DNA from: Acidobacteriota bacterium
GTDB taxonomy: Bacteria > Acidobacteriota > Vicinamibacteria > Vicinamibacterales > 2-12-FULL-66-21
DNA: 5,878 bases
Assembly: GCA_013694635.1 (NCBI GenBank)
Contig: JACDCA010000508.1
Span: 1-5,878 of the forward strand
Reading direction: 5' to 3'
Positions within the stretch are counted from its first letter, which is position 1. Every line of letters starts with the position of its first letter. The position numbers and the translations under genes were made by a program. The notes beneath the pieces are model-generated. The model saw only the letters and a program-made list of their open reading frames with translations. It made no database searches and was not told the DNA's origin. Below, in pieces: positions 1 through 5,878 of this stretch.

Positions 1-909
1 CCACGATGTTGCGGCGCGGCGCGGTGCCGGAGCGGCGGCGATCGCGGTCGCCGAGGACGTGGAGCCTGAAGTAAGCGTCTCGAGCGCGAACGCGAGATCG
101 TTCGCCGATTGAAACCGAAGCTCCGGCGACTTTTCGAGACATCGACGGACGATGCGGTCGAGGGCAGGGGAGATGGACAGTCGCGTGACGTCCAGATCCG
201 GGGGATCCTTCGAGAGGATTGCGCTCATGGTGTCGGCGGCGGTTTCCCCCTGGAACGCGCGCTCGCCGCTGAGCATCTCGTAGAAGACCGCGCCAAAGGC
301 GAACATATCCGCGCGATGGTCGATCGCCTGGGCGCGGACCTGCTCCGGCGCCATGTAGCCGAATGTCCCCATCTCCATGCCGGCGTTGGTGGCCGCGGAC
401 GGCCCCCGCGTCATGTCGGGTTCACCCATGTCGATCGACTTGGCGAGACCGAAGTCGAGGATCTTGACCTGGTCATCGCGCGTGATCATCACGTTCTCGG
501 GTTTGAGATCGCGGTGCACGATGCCGCGGGCGTGCGCCGCCGCGATCCCTCGTGCGATCTGCAGCCCGTAGGCGACGGCGCGGCGCGATGGGAGCGGCCC
601 GCTCTCGATGCGGGCCCGCAGGGTCTCGCCATCCACGAGCTCGGTGACGACGAACGCCGTGCTGCCGTCGCGGCCGAACTCGAAGATGGAGAGGATGTTC
701 GGATGGGAGAGCTTCGCGACGCTCATGGCTTCGCGCTCGAACCGCGCCAGCGCGTCCGGATCCGCAGCCAGCTGCGCGGAGAGGACCTTGATGGCCACCT
801 CGCGATCCAGCCGCGGATCGCGGGCGCGGTAGACGTCACCCATCCCGCCGGCGCCGATGGAGCGCAGGATCTCGTACTGCCCGAGACGGGTGCCGTCCAG
901 ACTGGTCAA
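1..909 (-). CDS. Serine/threonine protein kinase, Hanks type (PknB-like), C-terminus beyond window
   Basis: Phosphorylates Ser/Thr on protein substrates using ATP; the catalytic domain should lie in the cytoplasm. The 303 residues visible hold a complete kinase domain (about residues 12-278): glycine-rich loop GAGGMG (19-24), VAIK with ATP-anchoring Lys41, helix-C Glu60, HRDLKPEN with catalytic Asp134, DFG with Mg-binding Asp152, and GYMAPEQ with Glu189. The Arg before Asp134 marks it as an RD kinase, the type usually activated by activation-loop phosphorylation. After the domain comes a Ser/Thr/Ala/Pro-rich linker ending in Arg-Arg just as the window stops, the usual juxtamembrane look, so a membrane segment and an extracytoplasmic sensor domain probably follow. 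The start chosen is TTG at 909, giving MTSLDGTRLG; no ATG or GTG lies in frame upstream near it (a CTG at 915 is the only rival). It begins 8 bases after the cupin stop with no Shine-Dalgarno, suggesting translational coupling as last visible gene of the amine oxidase operon. Domain call very sure; start moderately sure. Confidence 0.95.
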   Translation of the reverse strand, partial: MTSLDGTRLGQYEILRSIGAGGMGDVYRARDPRLDREVAIKVLSAQLAADPDALARFEREAMSVAKLSHPNILSIFEFGRDGSTAFVVTELVDGETLRARIESGPLPSRRAVAYGLQIARGIAAAHARGIVHRDLKPENVMITRDDQVKILDFGLAKSIDMGEPDMTRGPSAATNAGMEMGTFGYMAPEQVRAQAIDHRADMFAFGAVFYEMLSGERAFQGETAADTMSAILSKDPPDLDVTRLSISPALDRIVRRCLEKSPELRFQSANDLAFALETLTSGSTSSATAIAAAPAPRRAATSW

Positions 910-917
910 ATGCAGGG

Positions 918-1589
918 CTACTTGATGGCGACGATCACGAAGTCGGTCGGCTTGCTGCCGGTGTTCTTCGACTCGTGCGCCACGCCGCGGCCGATGTACT
1001 GCACGTCCCCGCGCTTCCAGCTGGTCTTGGCCGGTTTGCCGTCGATCGCGAGCGACATTGCTGCGGGGCCGAGCGCGATCACAATCTGGTCGAACTCGTG
1101 CGTCGAACCGGCCGGCTCGGTGAACGACGGGTCCGCCGTCGCACGATACACGACGGCCCTCGGGCCCTCTGCCAGCATCTTGATCGCCATGTTGTCTCGA
1201 GCGCTTGGGACCGTCGCCGTGCCGGCCGCCGCAGCCTTGAACTCGACGATGAGGACATCCACCCGTGTCTTGCCGATATTCGCCCCACTGTGGGTGTAGG
1301 CCGGCGTGTACATGGCCGACTCGCTGGGCAGATCCGTCTCTTCCGACTTGCCGTCAGGCATCGAGAACCGGACCTTGGCCGCCCCGAGCGGAATCACGAC
1401 CGAGTCCGGGTGTGAGTGCATCGCGGTTTTCCCGCCGGGGGCCACGTTGGCCTTCAGCACACGCACGCTGGGGTTATCCAGCACCACCGTGTAGTGCGTC
1501 GCAGCCACCTTCACCGGATCCTGGGCGAATGCGGCACCGGGGGAGATCACGACGACCGACAACGCCGACAGCAGGGTCCACTTCTTCAT
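918..1589 (-). CDS. Secreted double-cupin protein, function unknown
   Basis: A 223-residue protein with two cupin-like beta-barrel halves; reaction and substrate cannot be named. Residues 1-22 form a Sec signal peptide (KK, then a hydrophobic run, then AFA before Gln23), so it should act in the periplasm or outside. Half one (about 40-118) has GGKTAMHSHPDS with His58 and His60 and a second motif PAYTH-SGAN with His100; the Glu usual in cupin motif 1 is not at its normal place. Half two (about 140-223) has STHEFDQ with His164 and Glu165, then GDVQYIGRGVAHESKN with His205, which fits cupin motif 2 except that Gly replaces Pro. Metal binding is therefore plausible in each half but unproven. A GTG at 1595 lies in frame six bases upstream but overlaps the Shine-Dalgarno, so ATG at 1589 is preferred. 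It sits 28 bases after the amine oxidase and 8 bases before the kinase, hence the middle gene of a probable operon. A dioxygenase, isomerase or simple binding role are all possible. Confidence 0.88.
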   Translation of the reverse strand: MKKWTLLSALSVVVISPGAAFAQDPVKVAATHYTVVLDNPSVRVLKANVAPGGKTAMHSHPDSVVIPLGAAKVRFSMPDGKSEETDLPSESAMYTPAYTHSGANIGKTRVDVLIVEFKAAAAGTATVPSARDNMAIKMLAEGPRAVVYRATADPSFTEPAGSTHEFDQIVIALGPAAMSLAIDGKPAKTSWKRGDVQYIGRGVAHESKNTGSKPTDFVIVAIK

Positions 1590-1594
1590 ACACA

Positions 1595-1600
1595 CTCCTC
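1595..1600 (-). promoter_or_regulatory. Ribosome binding site of the cupin gene
   Basis: On the minus strand GAGGAG lies five bases before ATG at 1589, a strong Shine-Dalgarno at normal spacing. It decides the start: the in-frame GTG at 1595 would begin on the last base of this motif and cannot use it. It is the only convincing Shine-Dalgarno among the four gene starts in the window. Confidence 0.8.
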
Positions 1601-1617
1601 TTGTCTGAACGCCAACC

Positions 1618-3615
1618 TTACCTCGGCACGTCGAGCGCAGGGTTCCTGGTGAAGAAGCCGCCCGGAATCAGTTTGAAGCCGACGTGCGTCACCGGCATGA
1701 TCGGCCACTCCTCCGGGCGCGGAATGTGGGTGACGCCGAGCGTGTACCAGACGACGACGTCCTGGTCGACCAGTGACTCGTTGTTCGCGGCCCAGCGGGG
1801 GAGACCGTCGCCGCCGGCGCTTTGATTCGGGTAAGTGCCGGCGGCGCTCAATTCGTCCTCGTGGTACCGCGTGGCCCAGAAGTGACGGTTCACGAATCCC
1901 GCGCGCCGGCGCACCTGTGAATTCGGGGCCACGTACGGCATGGCGTTTCCCCCCGGCACGATGATGTAGGCTGGATGATACCCGAGCGCGCTGCGCTCGG
2001 CGGTGTTCAGCACCTGCCACGTGCGCGCAGACTGCATGTTCATCGTGCGCTGCGCCGCCGACTCGGTACCGAGCCGCGTCTCTTCCATCACGATCCCGTT
2101 GAGATACGGATTCTTTGGCCCCGCGGCGCGGGCGCGCGTGTTCATCTCGTGAACGACGTTCTTCGGCCCGTCCACATCGACGTCGAGCCGGAAGCTGAAG
2201 AAGTGCTGGTGGTGGGGCGCGACGACGTTGGCGGCGACGAGATGGCCGGACGATCCCGCCGCGGCGTGGCCGTTCACCGTCGTCTCGCGCACGCCCTTGG
2301 GCAGCATGATGCCCGACAGCGCCGCATCCACCTCGAGCACGCCGTCCTGGTGGAACACCCAGTTGACCGCGTAGTCGTAGTTGCCGATCGTCGCGATGGA
2401 GAAGATCACGAGCTGACGCGCGCGCCGCGATTCGTTCTTCGTCGAGTAGCCCTCGTAATGCTTCCAGAGCAGGCCGCCGTCACGCTCGTAGATGCCGAGC
2501 GCCCGCGGCAGCACATAAGGCACACCGTCATCACCGGCGAAGGTCGCATCGATGAGCGTCGCGTTCTCCGGCGCATCCGTTTTCGGCTCGATCGAGCTGG
2601 CCAGACGGCCGACGCTGTACTCGCCGACGTCGAACGCGCTGCGCCAGCGCCAGTTGCCATCGGTGTCGCCGTACGGGACGACCATCTCGGATAGCGAGCC
2701 GCGATACAGGATCGGGCGCAGCCGCCCCCCGTCGTCGTACCCGACCGTGTGCAGCACCAGCCCCTCGCGCGGGTGCATGGCGTAGCGGAAGCGCCACTTC
2801 TGCCAGCGGACCTCCTGGCCGTTGATCTCGAAGCTGGCGCCGGCGGGCTGAGTAATCACCAGCGGTTTGGGCGCCTCACGCGTGCCGGTGGACTTTTCGT
2901 CCAGTTCCTGGCTTGGCGGCGGCAGCGGCAGAACGCCGGTGTCCACGACCTCGACGACCTTCAGCGTATTCATGTCGACCAGCGCAACCACCCCTTCGAT
3001 CGGACGGCCGTAGAAGTTGGTGGCGTCTCCTCTGAAGTAGGAGAGGCCGCGAAGCATGCGGCTGCCCTTGTACGCCGCCGGCAGCTGACCGGTGGCCCAC
3101 CCGTCGATCTGCACTGTCTCGAAGTCGGTGATGTCGCGCTTCTTCATCGCGGCCTGCCACCGCGGGTCCGCCTTCACCAGCTTCGACAGGGCTTCGTATT
3201 CGCCCGCGAGCACCAGCGGTTGAACGCCCTTGATCTGATTCCACGACACGACCGTGCCGGCCTTCACGTCCACGACCGCTTCGAACGTACGGTTCCCGCG
3301 CGCGTCGAGAAGGACCGAGAACGAGTGCCTGGCGATCGGCGCCCCCGGGGCGTAAGCGAGGACCGCGTTCTTCGCCGGCTCCTTCACGGTCATCATGACG
3401 AACTGCGCCCCCTCCGGAAACGCGGGATGCGCGCGCAGGACCTTCGTGGTGGCCTGAATTTCATCGGCGGTAAGGGAGTCGAGTGGATGCCCGGACTGGG
3501 TCGTGGCGCCCGGGGCCGCCTGCTGGGCGGACGGTCGCGCCGCGGCGAGGGTCAGGACCAGGGAGCCCCACAAGAGAACGGAACAGACGTGGTGCGGTGC
3601 GTGGCAGTAGCTCAT
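1618..3615 (-). CDS. Secreted copper/topaquinone primary-amine oxidase (tyramine oxidase type)
   Basis: Oxidises a primary amine with O2 to an aldehyde, NH3 and H2O2 (EC 1.4.3.21 class), outside the cytoplasm. The 665 residues begin with a signal peptide (hydrophobic run about 11-26, likely cleavage near SAQ, 29-31). N-terminal D2/D3 domains follow (about 45-240), then the large catalytic D4 domain (about 260-660). Key residues are all visible: TIGNYDY with Tyr413, the precursor of the self-made topaquinone cofactor; FDVGEY with Asp329 as catalytic base; copper ligands His469 and His471 (HQH) and His630 (THIPRPE). Asp478, Asp480 and Asp619 fall where the E. coli enzyme binds calcium. The C-terminus (GFFTRNPALDVP) is the classic family ending. 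The extra N-terminal D1 domain of the E. coli enzyme is absent, which is common. No cysteine is seen after the signal peptide. ATG at 3615 is the only reasonable start; it has no Shine-Dalgarno and lies 12 bases after a TATAAT box. It is first gene of the probable operon with the bicupin and kinase. Amine substrate cannot be told from sequence. Confidence 0.96.
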   Translation of the reverse strand: MSYCHAPHHVCSVLLWGSLVLTLAAARPSAQQAAPGATTQSGHPLDSLTADEIQATTKVLRAHPAFPEGAQFVMMTVKEPAKNAVLAYAPGAPIARHSFSVLLDARGNRTFEAVVDVKAGTVVSWNQIKGVQPLVLAGEYEALSKLVKADPRWQAAMKKRDITDFETVQIDGWATGQLPAAYKGSRMLRGLSYFRGDATNFYGRPIEGVVALVDMNTLKVVEVVDTGVLPLPPPSQELDEKSTGTREAPKPLVITQPAGASFEINGQEVRWQKWRFRYAMHPREGLVLHTVGYDDGGRLRPILYRGSLSEMVVPYGDTDGNWRWRSAFDVGEYSVGRLASSIEPKTDAPENATLIDATFAGDDGVPYVLPRALGIYERDGGLLWKHYEGYSTKNESRRARQLVIFSIATIGNYDYAVNWVFHQDGVLEVDAALSGIMLPKGVRETTVNGHAAAGSSGHLVAANVVAPHHQHFFSFRLDVDVDGPKNVVHEMNTRARAAGPKNPYLNGIVMEETRLGTESAAQRTMNMQSARTWQVLNTAERSALGYHPAYIIVPGGNAMPYVAPNSQVRRRAGFVNRHFWATRYHEDELSAAGTYPNQSAGGDGLPRWAANNESLVDQDVVVWYTLGVTHIPRPEEWPIMPVTHVGFKLIPGGFFTRNPALDVPR

Positions 3616-3627
3616 GATGCGGTGCCG

Positions 3628-3659
3628 ATTATAGGCCTGTCGCGCGCGGCCGCGGACAA
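3628..3659 (-). promoter_or_regulatory. Candidate promoter of the amine oxidase operon
   Basis: Read on the minus strand, a perfect TATAAT lies at 3633-3628, 12 bases before the ATG at 3615. A TTGTCC that could serve as -35 lies at 3659-3654, but the 20-base spacer is longer than the usual 17, so activator help or a non-standard sigma factor is possible. A start of transcription about 7 bases below the -10 would leave a leader of only about six bases, which agrees with the absence of a Shine-Dalgarno. A second, weaker TATAAC lies at 3673-3668. Confidence 0.45.
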
Positions 3660-3725
3660 TGCCGAACGTTATACCGCGTTGGAGGACAGGCGCCTGGCGT
3701 CGGACTGCGCTGCCCGTCGCGACAT

Positions 3726-3762
3726 CCTCAGAAGATCTCCGGCGCGAAAAAGGATCCTGAGG
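3726..3762. repeat. Short inverted repeat, possible operator
   Basis: CCTCAG at 3726-3731 and CTGAGG at 3757-3762 are perfect reverse complements 25 bases apart. Between them lie two small palindromes, AGATCT (3733-3738) and AGGATCCT (3751-3758), the latter overlapping the right arm. Its place midway between the two divergent promoters would suit a shared regulator site. Six-base arms are short enough to occur by chance, so this is only a candidate. Confidence 0.25.
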
Positions 3763-3791
3763 GGGTGATTTTGTTCGCCCCGATTAACGAC

Positions 3792-3822
3792 TCGTCATGA
3801 GGCTGGCGAGAACGCATATGAT
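3792..3822 (+). promoter_or_regulatory. Candidate promoter of the second kinase gene
   Basis: TATGAT at 3817-3822 differs from the -10 consensus by one base and ends 11 bases before the GTG start at 3834. The best -35 partner I can see is TCGTCA at 3792-3797 (four of six matches), with a long 19-base spacer. If real, the transcript would begin about five bases before GTG, matching the lack of a Shine-Dalgarno there. Weak evidence taken alone, better when compared with the same arrangement on the other strand. Confidence 0.35.
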
Positions 3823-3833
3823 TACGCCACTCC

Positions 3834-5878
3834 GTGACTCTGAAGGCGGGCACCCGCCTCGGCGCGTATGAAGTCATCGCCGCGCTCGGGGCCGGCGGGA
3901 TGGGCGAGGTGTATCGCGCCCGTCACCTGACGCTGGACCGCGAGGTCGCGGTCAAAGTCCTGCCACCGCACCTTGGCGCTGACGCGACAGCGCGCGAGCG
4001 TTTCGAGCGCGAAGCCAGGGCCATCGCTGCACTCTCACATCCGAACATCCTCGCGATTCACGACTTCGGCGTCCATGAGGGGGTGGCCTACGCGGTCACG
4101 GAACTGCTGCTGGGCGCGACGCTTCGCGAGCGATTGGAGGAGGCTGCGCTCCCGTTCCGGAAGGTCCTGCAGATCGGCGCGGATATCGCAGACGGTCTGG
4201 CAGCGGCGCACGACAAGGGCATCGTCCACCGCGATCTGAAACCGGAGAACGTGTTCCTCACTGCCGATGGGCACGTGAAGATCCTCGACTTCGGTCTCGC
4301 GCGCCAGACCGTCGCATTCGTCGGCGACACCTCCGACGGACGCACGATGCAGGCTGTCACCGAGGCCGGCACGGTGATGGGCACTGTCGGCTACATGTCC
4401 CCCGAGCAGGTGAGGGGGCAGGTCGCGGATCACCGCGCCGACATCTTCTCGCTCGGATGCGTGCTGTATGAGATGGCCGCGGGCCGGCGCACCTTCTCGC
4501 GCGACACGGCCGCAGAAACGATGACCGCGGTCCTGCGGGAAGATCCGCCGGAGTTGCCGCGCGAGTCCGGCGCACGATCCCCGGCGTTCGACAACATCGT
4601 GCGCCGTTGTCTGGAGAAGCGACCGGACGAGCGCTTCCAGTCGGCGCGCGACCTGGCGTTCGCGCTCAGGTCGGTGTTCGGATCGTCGGCGTCGAGCGCG
4701 CACGCCGTCCCGGTCGCCGCCGCGTCCTCGCGATACCGGTCGCTGGTCATCGCCGGCGCGCTGCTCCTGGGCGGCCTCGGCCTGTTTCTCGCCGGCCGCT
4801 TCACGGCTGCTCGAACCGCCGAAACGGCGCCACAGGTCCTCTCGTTCGCCCAGGTGACCGACCAGGCGGGCGTAGAGGCGACACCAACGCTCAGCCCCGA
4901 CGGCAAGTCGCTGGTCTATGCGAAATCCGTGGGCACCGATACCGACCTGTACATGCTGCGCATCGGTGGCAGGAACGCCGTGCGTCTGACTGCCGACAAC
5001 CCGAGCGAGGACATAGAGCCGGCGTTCTCGCCCGACGGCGAGCAGATCGTGTTCCGGTCAGGACGGGATGGCGGCGGCATCTTCCTCATGACCGCTTCGG
5101 GCGAGTCGGTGAGACGCCTGACCGACTTCGGCTTCTCGCCGAGCTGGTCCCCTGATGGTGCGGAGATCGTTGTCGGGCGGGGCGGCTTGATCACTCCGAC
5201 CAGCTACCTTTCCACCGCGCACGGTCTGTCGATCGTGACGGTGAAGACAGGTCAGGCACGCCAGCTGGCGATCGACGGGAGGGCAATGCAGCCCGCATGG
5301 TCGCCAGCGGGTGCGCGAATCGCATACTGGGGAGTGCGCGGCCAGAGCGGGCAGCGCGACATCTGGACGGTTGCCGCGGACGGCTCGGACGCCGTCGGAG
5401 GCGGCGTGCCGGTGACCCAGGACAGCGCGCTCGACTGGAGCCCGTGCTGGTCCCCCGACGGCAGGTACCTGTACTTCTCCAGTACCCGCGGCGGGACGAT
5501 GAACCTGTGGCGCACACGCATCGACGAGCGTTCCGGACGAGTATTGGGTGAGCCCGAGCCGATCACGACTCCGTCCAGATGGAGCGGTGCGCTCTCGTTC
5601 TCGCGCGACGGCACGCGGCTGGCCTTCGCCAGCCTGGACTATCGCTCGACGATCCTCCGAGTGCCGTTTGATCCTGTCCGCGAAGCAGTGGTCGGGCCCC
5701 CCGAGCCCATCGTCAAGGGGACACGCCCGATCCGCGATCACGAACTGTCTCCCGATGGCGAGTGGATCGCCTTTACCGAGGCCGGTGTGCAGGAGGACGT
5801 GTTCGTCGCGCGCGTCGACGGCACCCAGTACCGGCGGCTTACCGACGACGCGTTCCGCGACCGCGGGCCGGCCTGGGC
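3834..5878 (+). CDS. Transmembrane serine/threonine kinase with PD40/TolB-like propeller, C-terminus beyond window
   Basis: A receptor-type Ser/Thr kinase; 681 residues are visible and the frame stays open at the window edge. The kinase domain (about 12-281) has GAGGMG (19-24), VAVK with Lys41, helix-C Glu60, HRDLKPEN with Asp134, DFG with Asp152, and GYMSPEQ with Glu191; all catalytic residues are present and it is an RD kinase. A Ser/Ala-rich linker leads to one membrane helix (about 304-321, Leu/Gly/Ala-rich, between Arg-rich ends). The rest should be outside the cytoplasm: PD40-type blades with [P/L]-x-[WFL]-S-P-D-G signatures near residues 351, 396, 436, 487, 537, 587 and 638, with an eighth starting at the edge. 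These signatures match TolB-like beta-propellers, which bind peptides, proteins or other ligands; here a sensor role is inferred. GTG at 3834 is chosen because it yields MTLKAGTRLG, matching the other kinase residue for residue in length, and a stop (TGA, 3819) lies just upstream in frame. Its ligand and targets are unknown. Such fusions are frequent in Acidobacteriota. Confidence 0.95.
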   Translation, partial: MTLKAGTRLGAYEVIAALGAGGMGEVYRARHLTLDREVAVKVLPPHLGADATARERFEREARAIAALSHPNILAIHDFGVHEGVAYAVTELLLGATLRERLEEAALPFRKVLQIGADIADGLAAAHDKGIVHRDLKPENVFLTADGHVKILDFGLARQTVAFVGDTSDGRTMQAVTEAGTVMGTVGYMSPEQVRGQVADHRADIFSLGCVLYEMAAGRRTFSRDTAAETMTAVLREDPPELPRESGARSPAFDNIVRRCLEKRPDERFQSARDLAFALRSVFGSSASSAHAVPVAAASSRYRSLVIAGALLLGGLGLFLAGRFTAARTAETAPQVLSFAQVTDQAGVEATPTLSPDGKSLVYAKSVGTDTDLYMLRIGGRNAVRLTADNPSEDIEPAFSPDGEQIVFRSGRDGGGIFLMTASGESVRRLTDFGFSPSWSPDGAEIVVGRGGLITPTSYLSTAHGLSIVTVKTGQARQLAIDGRAMQPAWSPAGARIAYWGVRGQSGQRDIWTVAADGSDAVGGGVPVTQDSALDWSPCWSPDGRYLYFSSTRGGTMNLWRTRIDERSGRVLGEPEPITTPSRWSGALSFSRDGTRLAFASLDYRSTILRVPFDPVREAVVGPPEPIVKGTRPIRDHELSPDGEWIAFTEAGVQEDVFVARVDGTQYRRLTDDAFRDRGPAW

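Larger units (their letters stand above)
3616..3833. other. Divergent intergenic region between the amine oxidase operon and the second kinase
   Basis: These 218 bases are the only sizeable non-coding stretch. They lie between the start codons of two outward-facing genes, so promoters and any operators for both must sit here or just inside the genes. The middle (about 3741-3790) is visibly richer in A+T than the flanking genes, including a run of five A at 3747-3751. I see no RNA gene, riboswitch or terminator. Antisense frames that extend in from the amine oxidase are treated as shadows. Confidence 0.7.

Noticed and set aside
109..1299. Long plus-strand open frame of 396 codons over the left kinase and cupin genes
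   Set aside because: It lies antisense to two genes with clear motifs and crosses their junction. Its product is rich in Arg, Gly and Ala with no recognisable domain, the usual shadow in high-GC DNA.
1593..1595. GTG as start of the cupin gene, adding Met-Cys before the chosen Met
   Set aside because: It overlaps the GAGGAG ribosome binding site, which is correctly spaced only for ATG at 1589. The apparent Cys is not a lipobox residue either, as it would precede the signal peptide.
3726..3762. The inverted repeat as a transcription terminator
   Set aside because: It lies between two outward-facing starts with no gene ending into it, the arms are short with a 25-base loop, and no T-run follows the stem on either strand.
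2749..3768. Plus-strand open frame of 339 codons over the 5' part of the amine oxidase and the intergenic region
   Set aside because: Antisense to an amine oxidase gene whose catalytic residues are all intact; the Arg/Leu-rich product resembles nothing known.
3797..3871. Small frame of 24 codons (ATG at 3797) overlapping the kinase start, possible leader peptide
   Set aside because: No ribosome binding site, no notable codon run, and it would lie upstream of the likely transcription start. Chance frame is more likely.
4035..4906. Minus-strand open frames opposite the second kinase
   Set aside because: The plus-strand frame holds every kinase motif in order and stays open from 3834 to the window end; the opposite frames are compositional shadows.
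1..5878. Active inversion of the oxidase-cupin segment by recombination between the two kinase genes
   Set aside because: The protein similarity is clear, but at DNA level I find only short identical stretches (for example 14 bases over the glycine loop), too little to claim recent recombination.

Overview
The window reads as a high-GC bacterial chromosome segment (about two-thirds G+C by eye), tightly packed, with no RNA gene, mobile element or CRISPR array that I can see. The best guess at origin is an Acidobacteriota-type soil bacterium, Vicinamibacteria-like. That rests on the kinase style: a Hanks-type catalytic domain opening with a short 'GTRLG-x-YE' start and, in one copy, joined through one membrane segment to a PD40/TolB-like propeller. 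It also rests on secreted enzymes with simple Sec signals. This is inference from gene style; Gemmatimonadota or Myxococcota are not excluded.

Layout. On the minus strand, reading from 3615 down to 1, three genes form what looks like one operon. First is a secreted copper/topaquinone amine oxidase (3615-1618, 665 aa, complete). After 28 bases comes a secreted double-cupin protein (1589-918, 223 aa, complete, with a good ribosome binding site). After 8 more bases comes a serine/threonine protein kinase (909-1) whose catalytic domain is complete but which runs off the window just after it. On the plus strand, divergently transcribed from a 218-base intergenic region (3616-3833), is a second serine/threonine kinase (3834-5878, open at the right edge). 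It has a membrane segment and at least seven PD40-type propeller repeats. It starts at GTG.

How the genes may work together. The amine oxidase should convert primary amines to aldehyde, ammonia and hydrogen peroxide outside the cytoplasm. The cupin is also exported and has histidines placed to bind metal, but its reaction is unknown. Two closely similar kinases bracket the enzyme pair, one co-transcribed with it and one divergent from it. The simplest reading is a small regulated amine-utilisation or amine-response locus in which the kinases report periplasmic conditions to the cytoplasm. The gene order and motifs are seen; the signalling link is inference.

The main points for a second look are: the bracketing kinase pair with invariant residues at identical positions; the unusual operon of a quinoprotein oxidase, a bicupin and a kinase; -10-like boxes only 11-12 bases before both divergent start codons, with no Shine-Dalgarno, suggesting near-leaderless transcripts; and a TTG-started kinase probably translated by coupling to the cupin.
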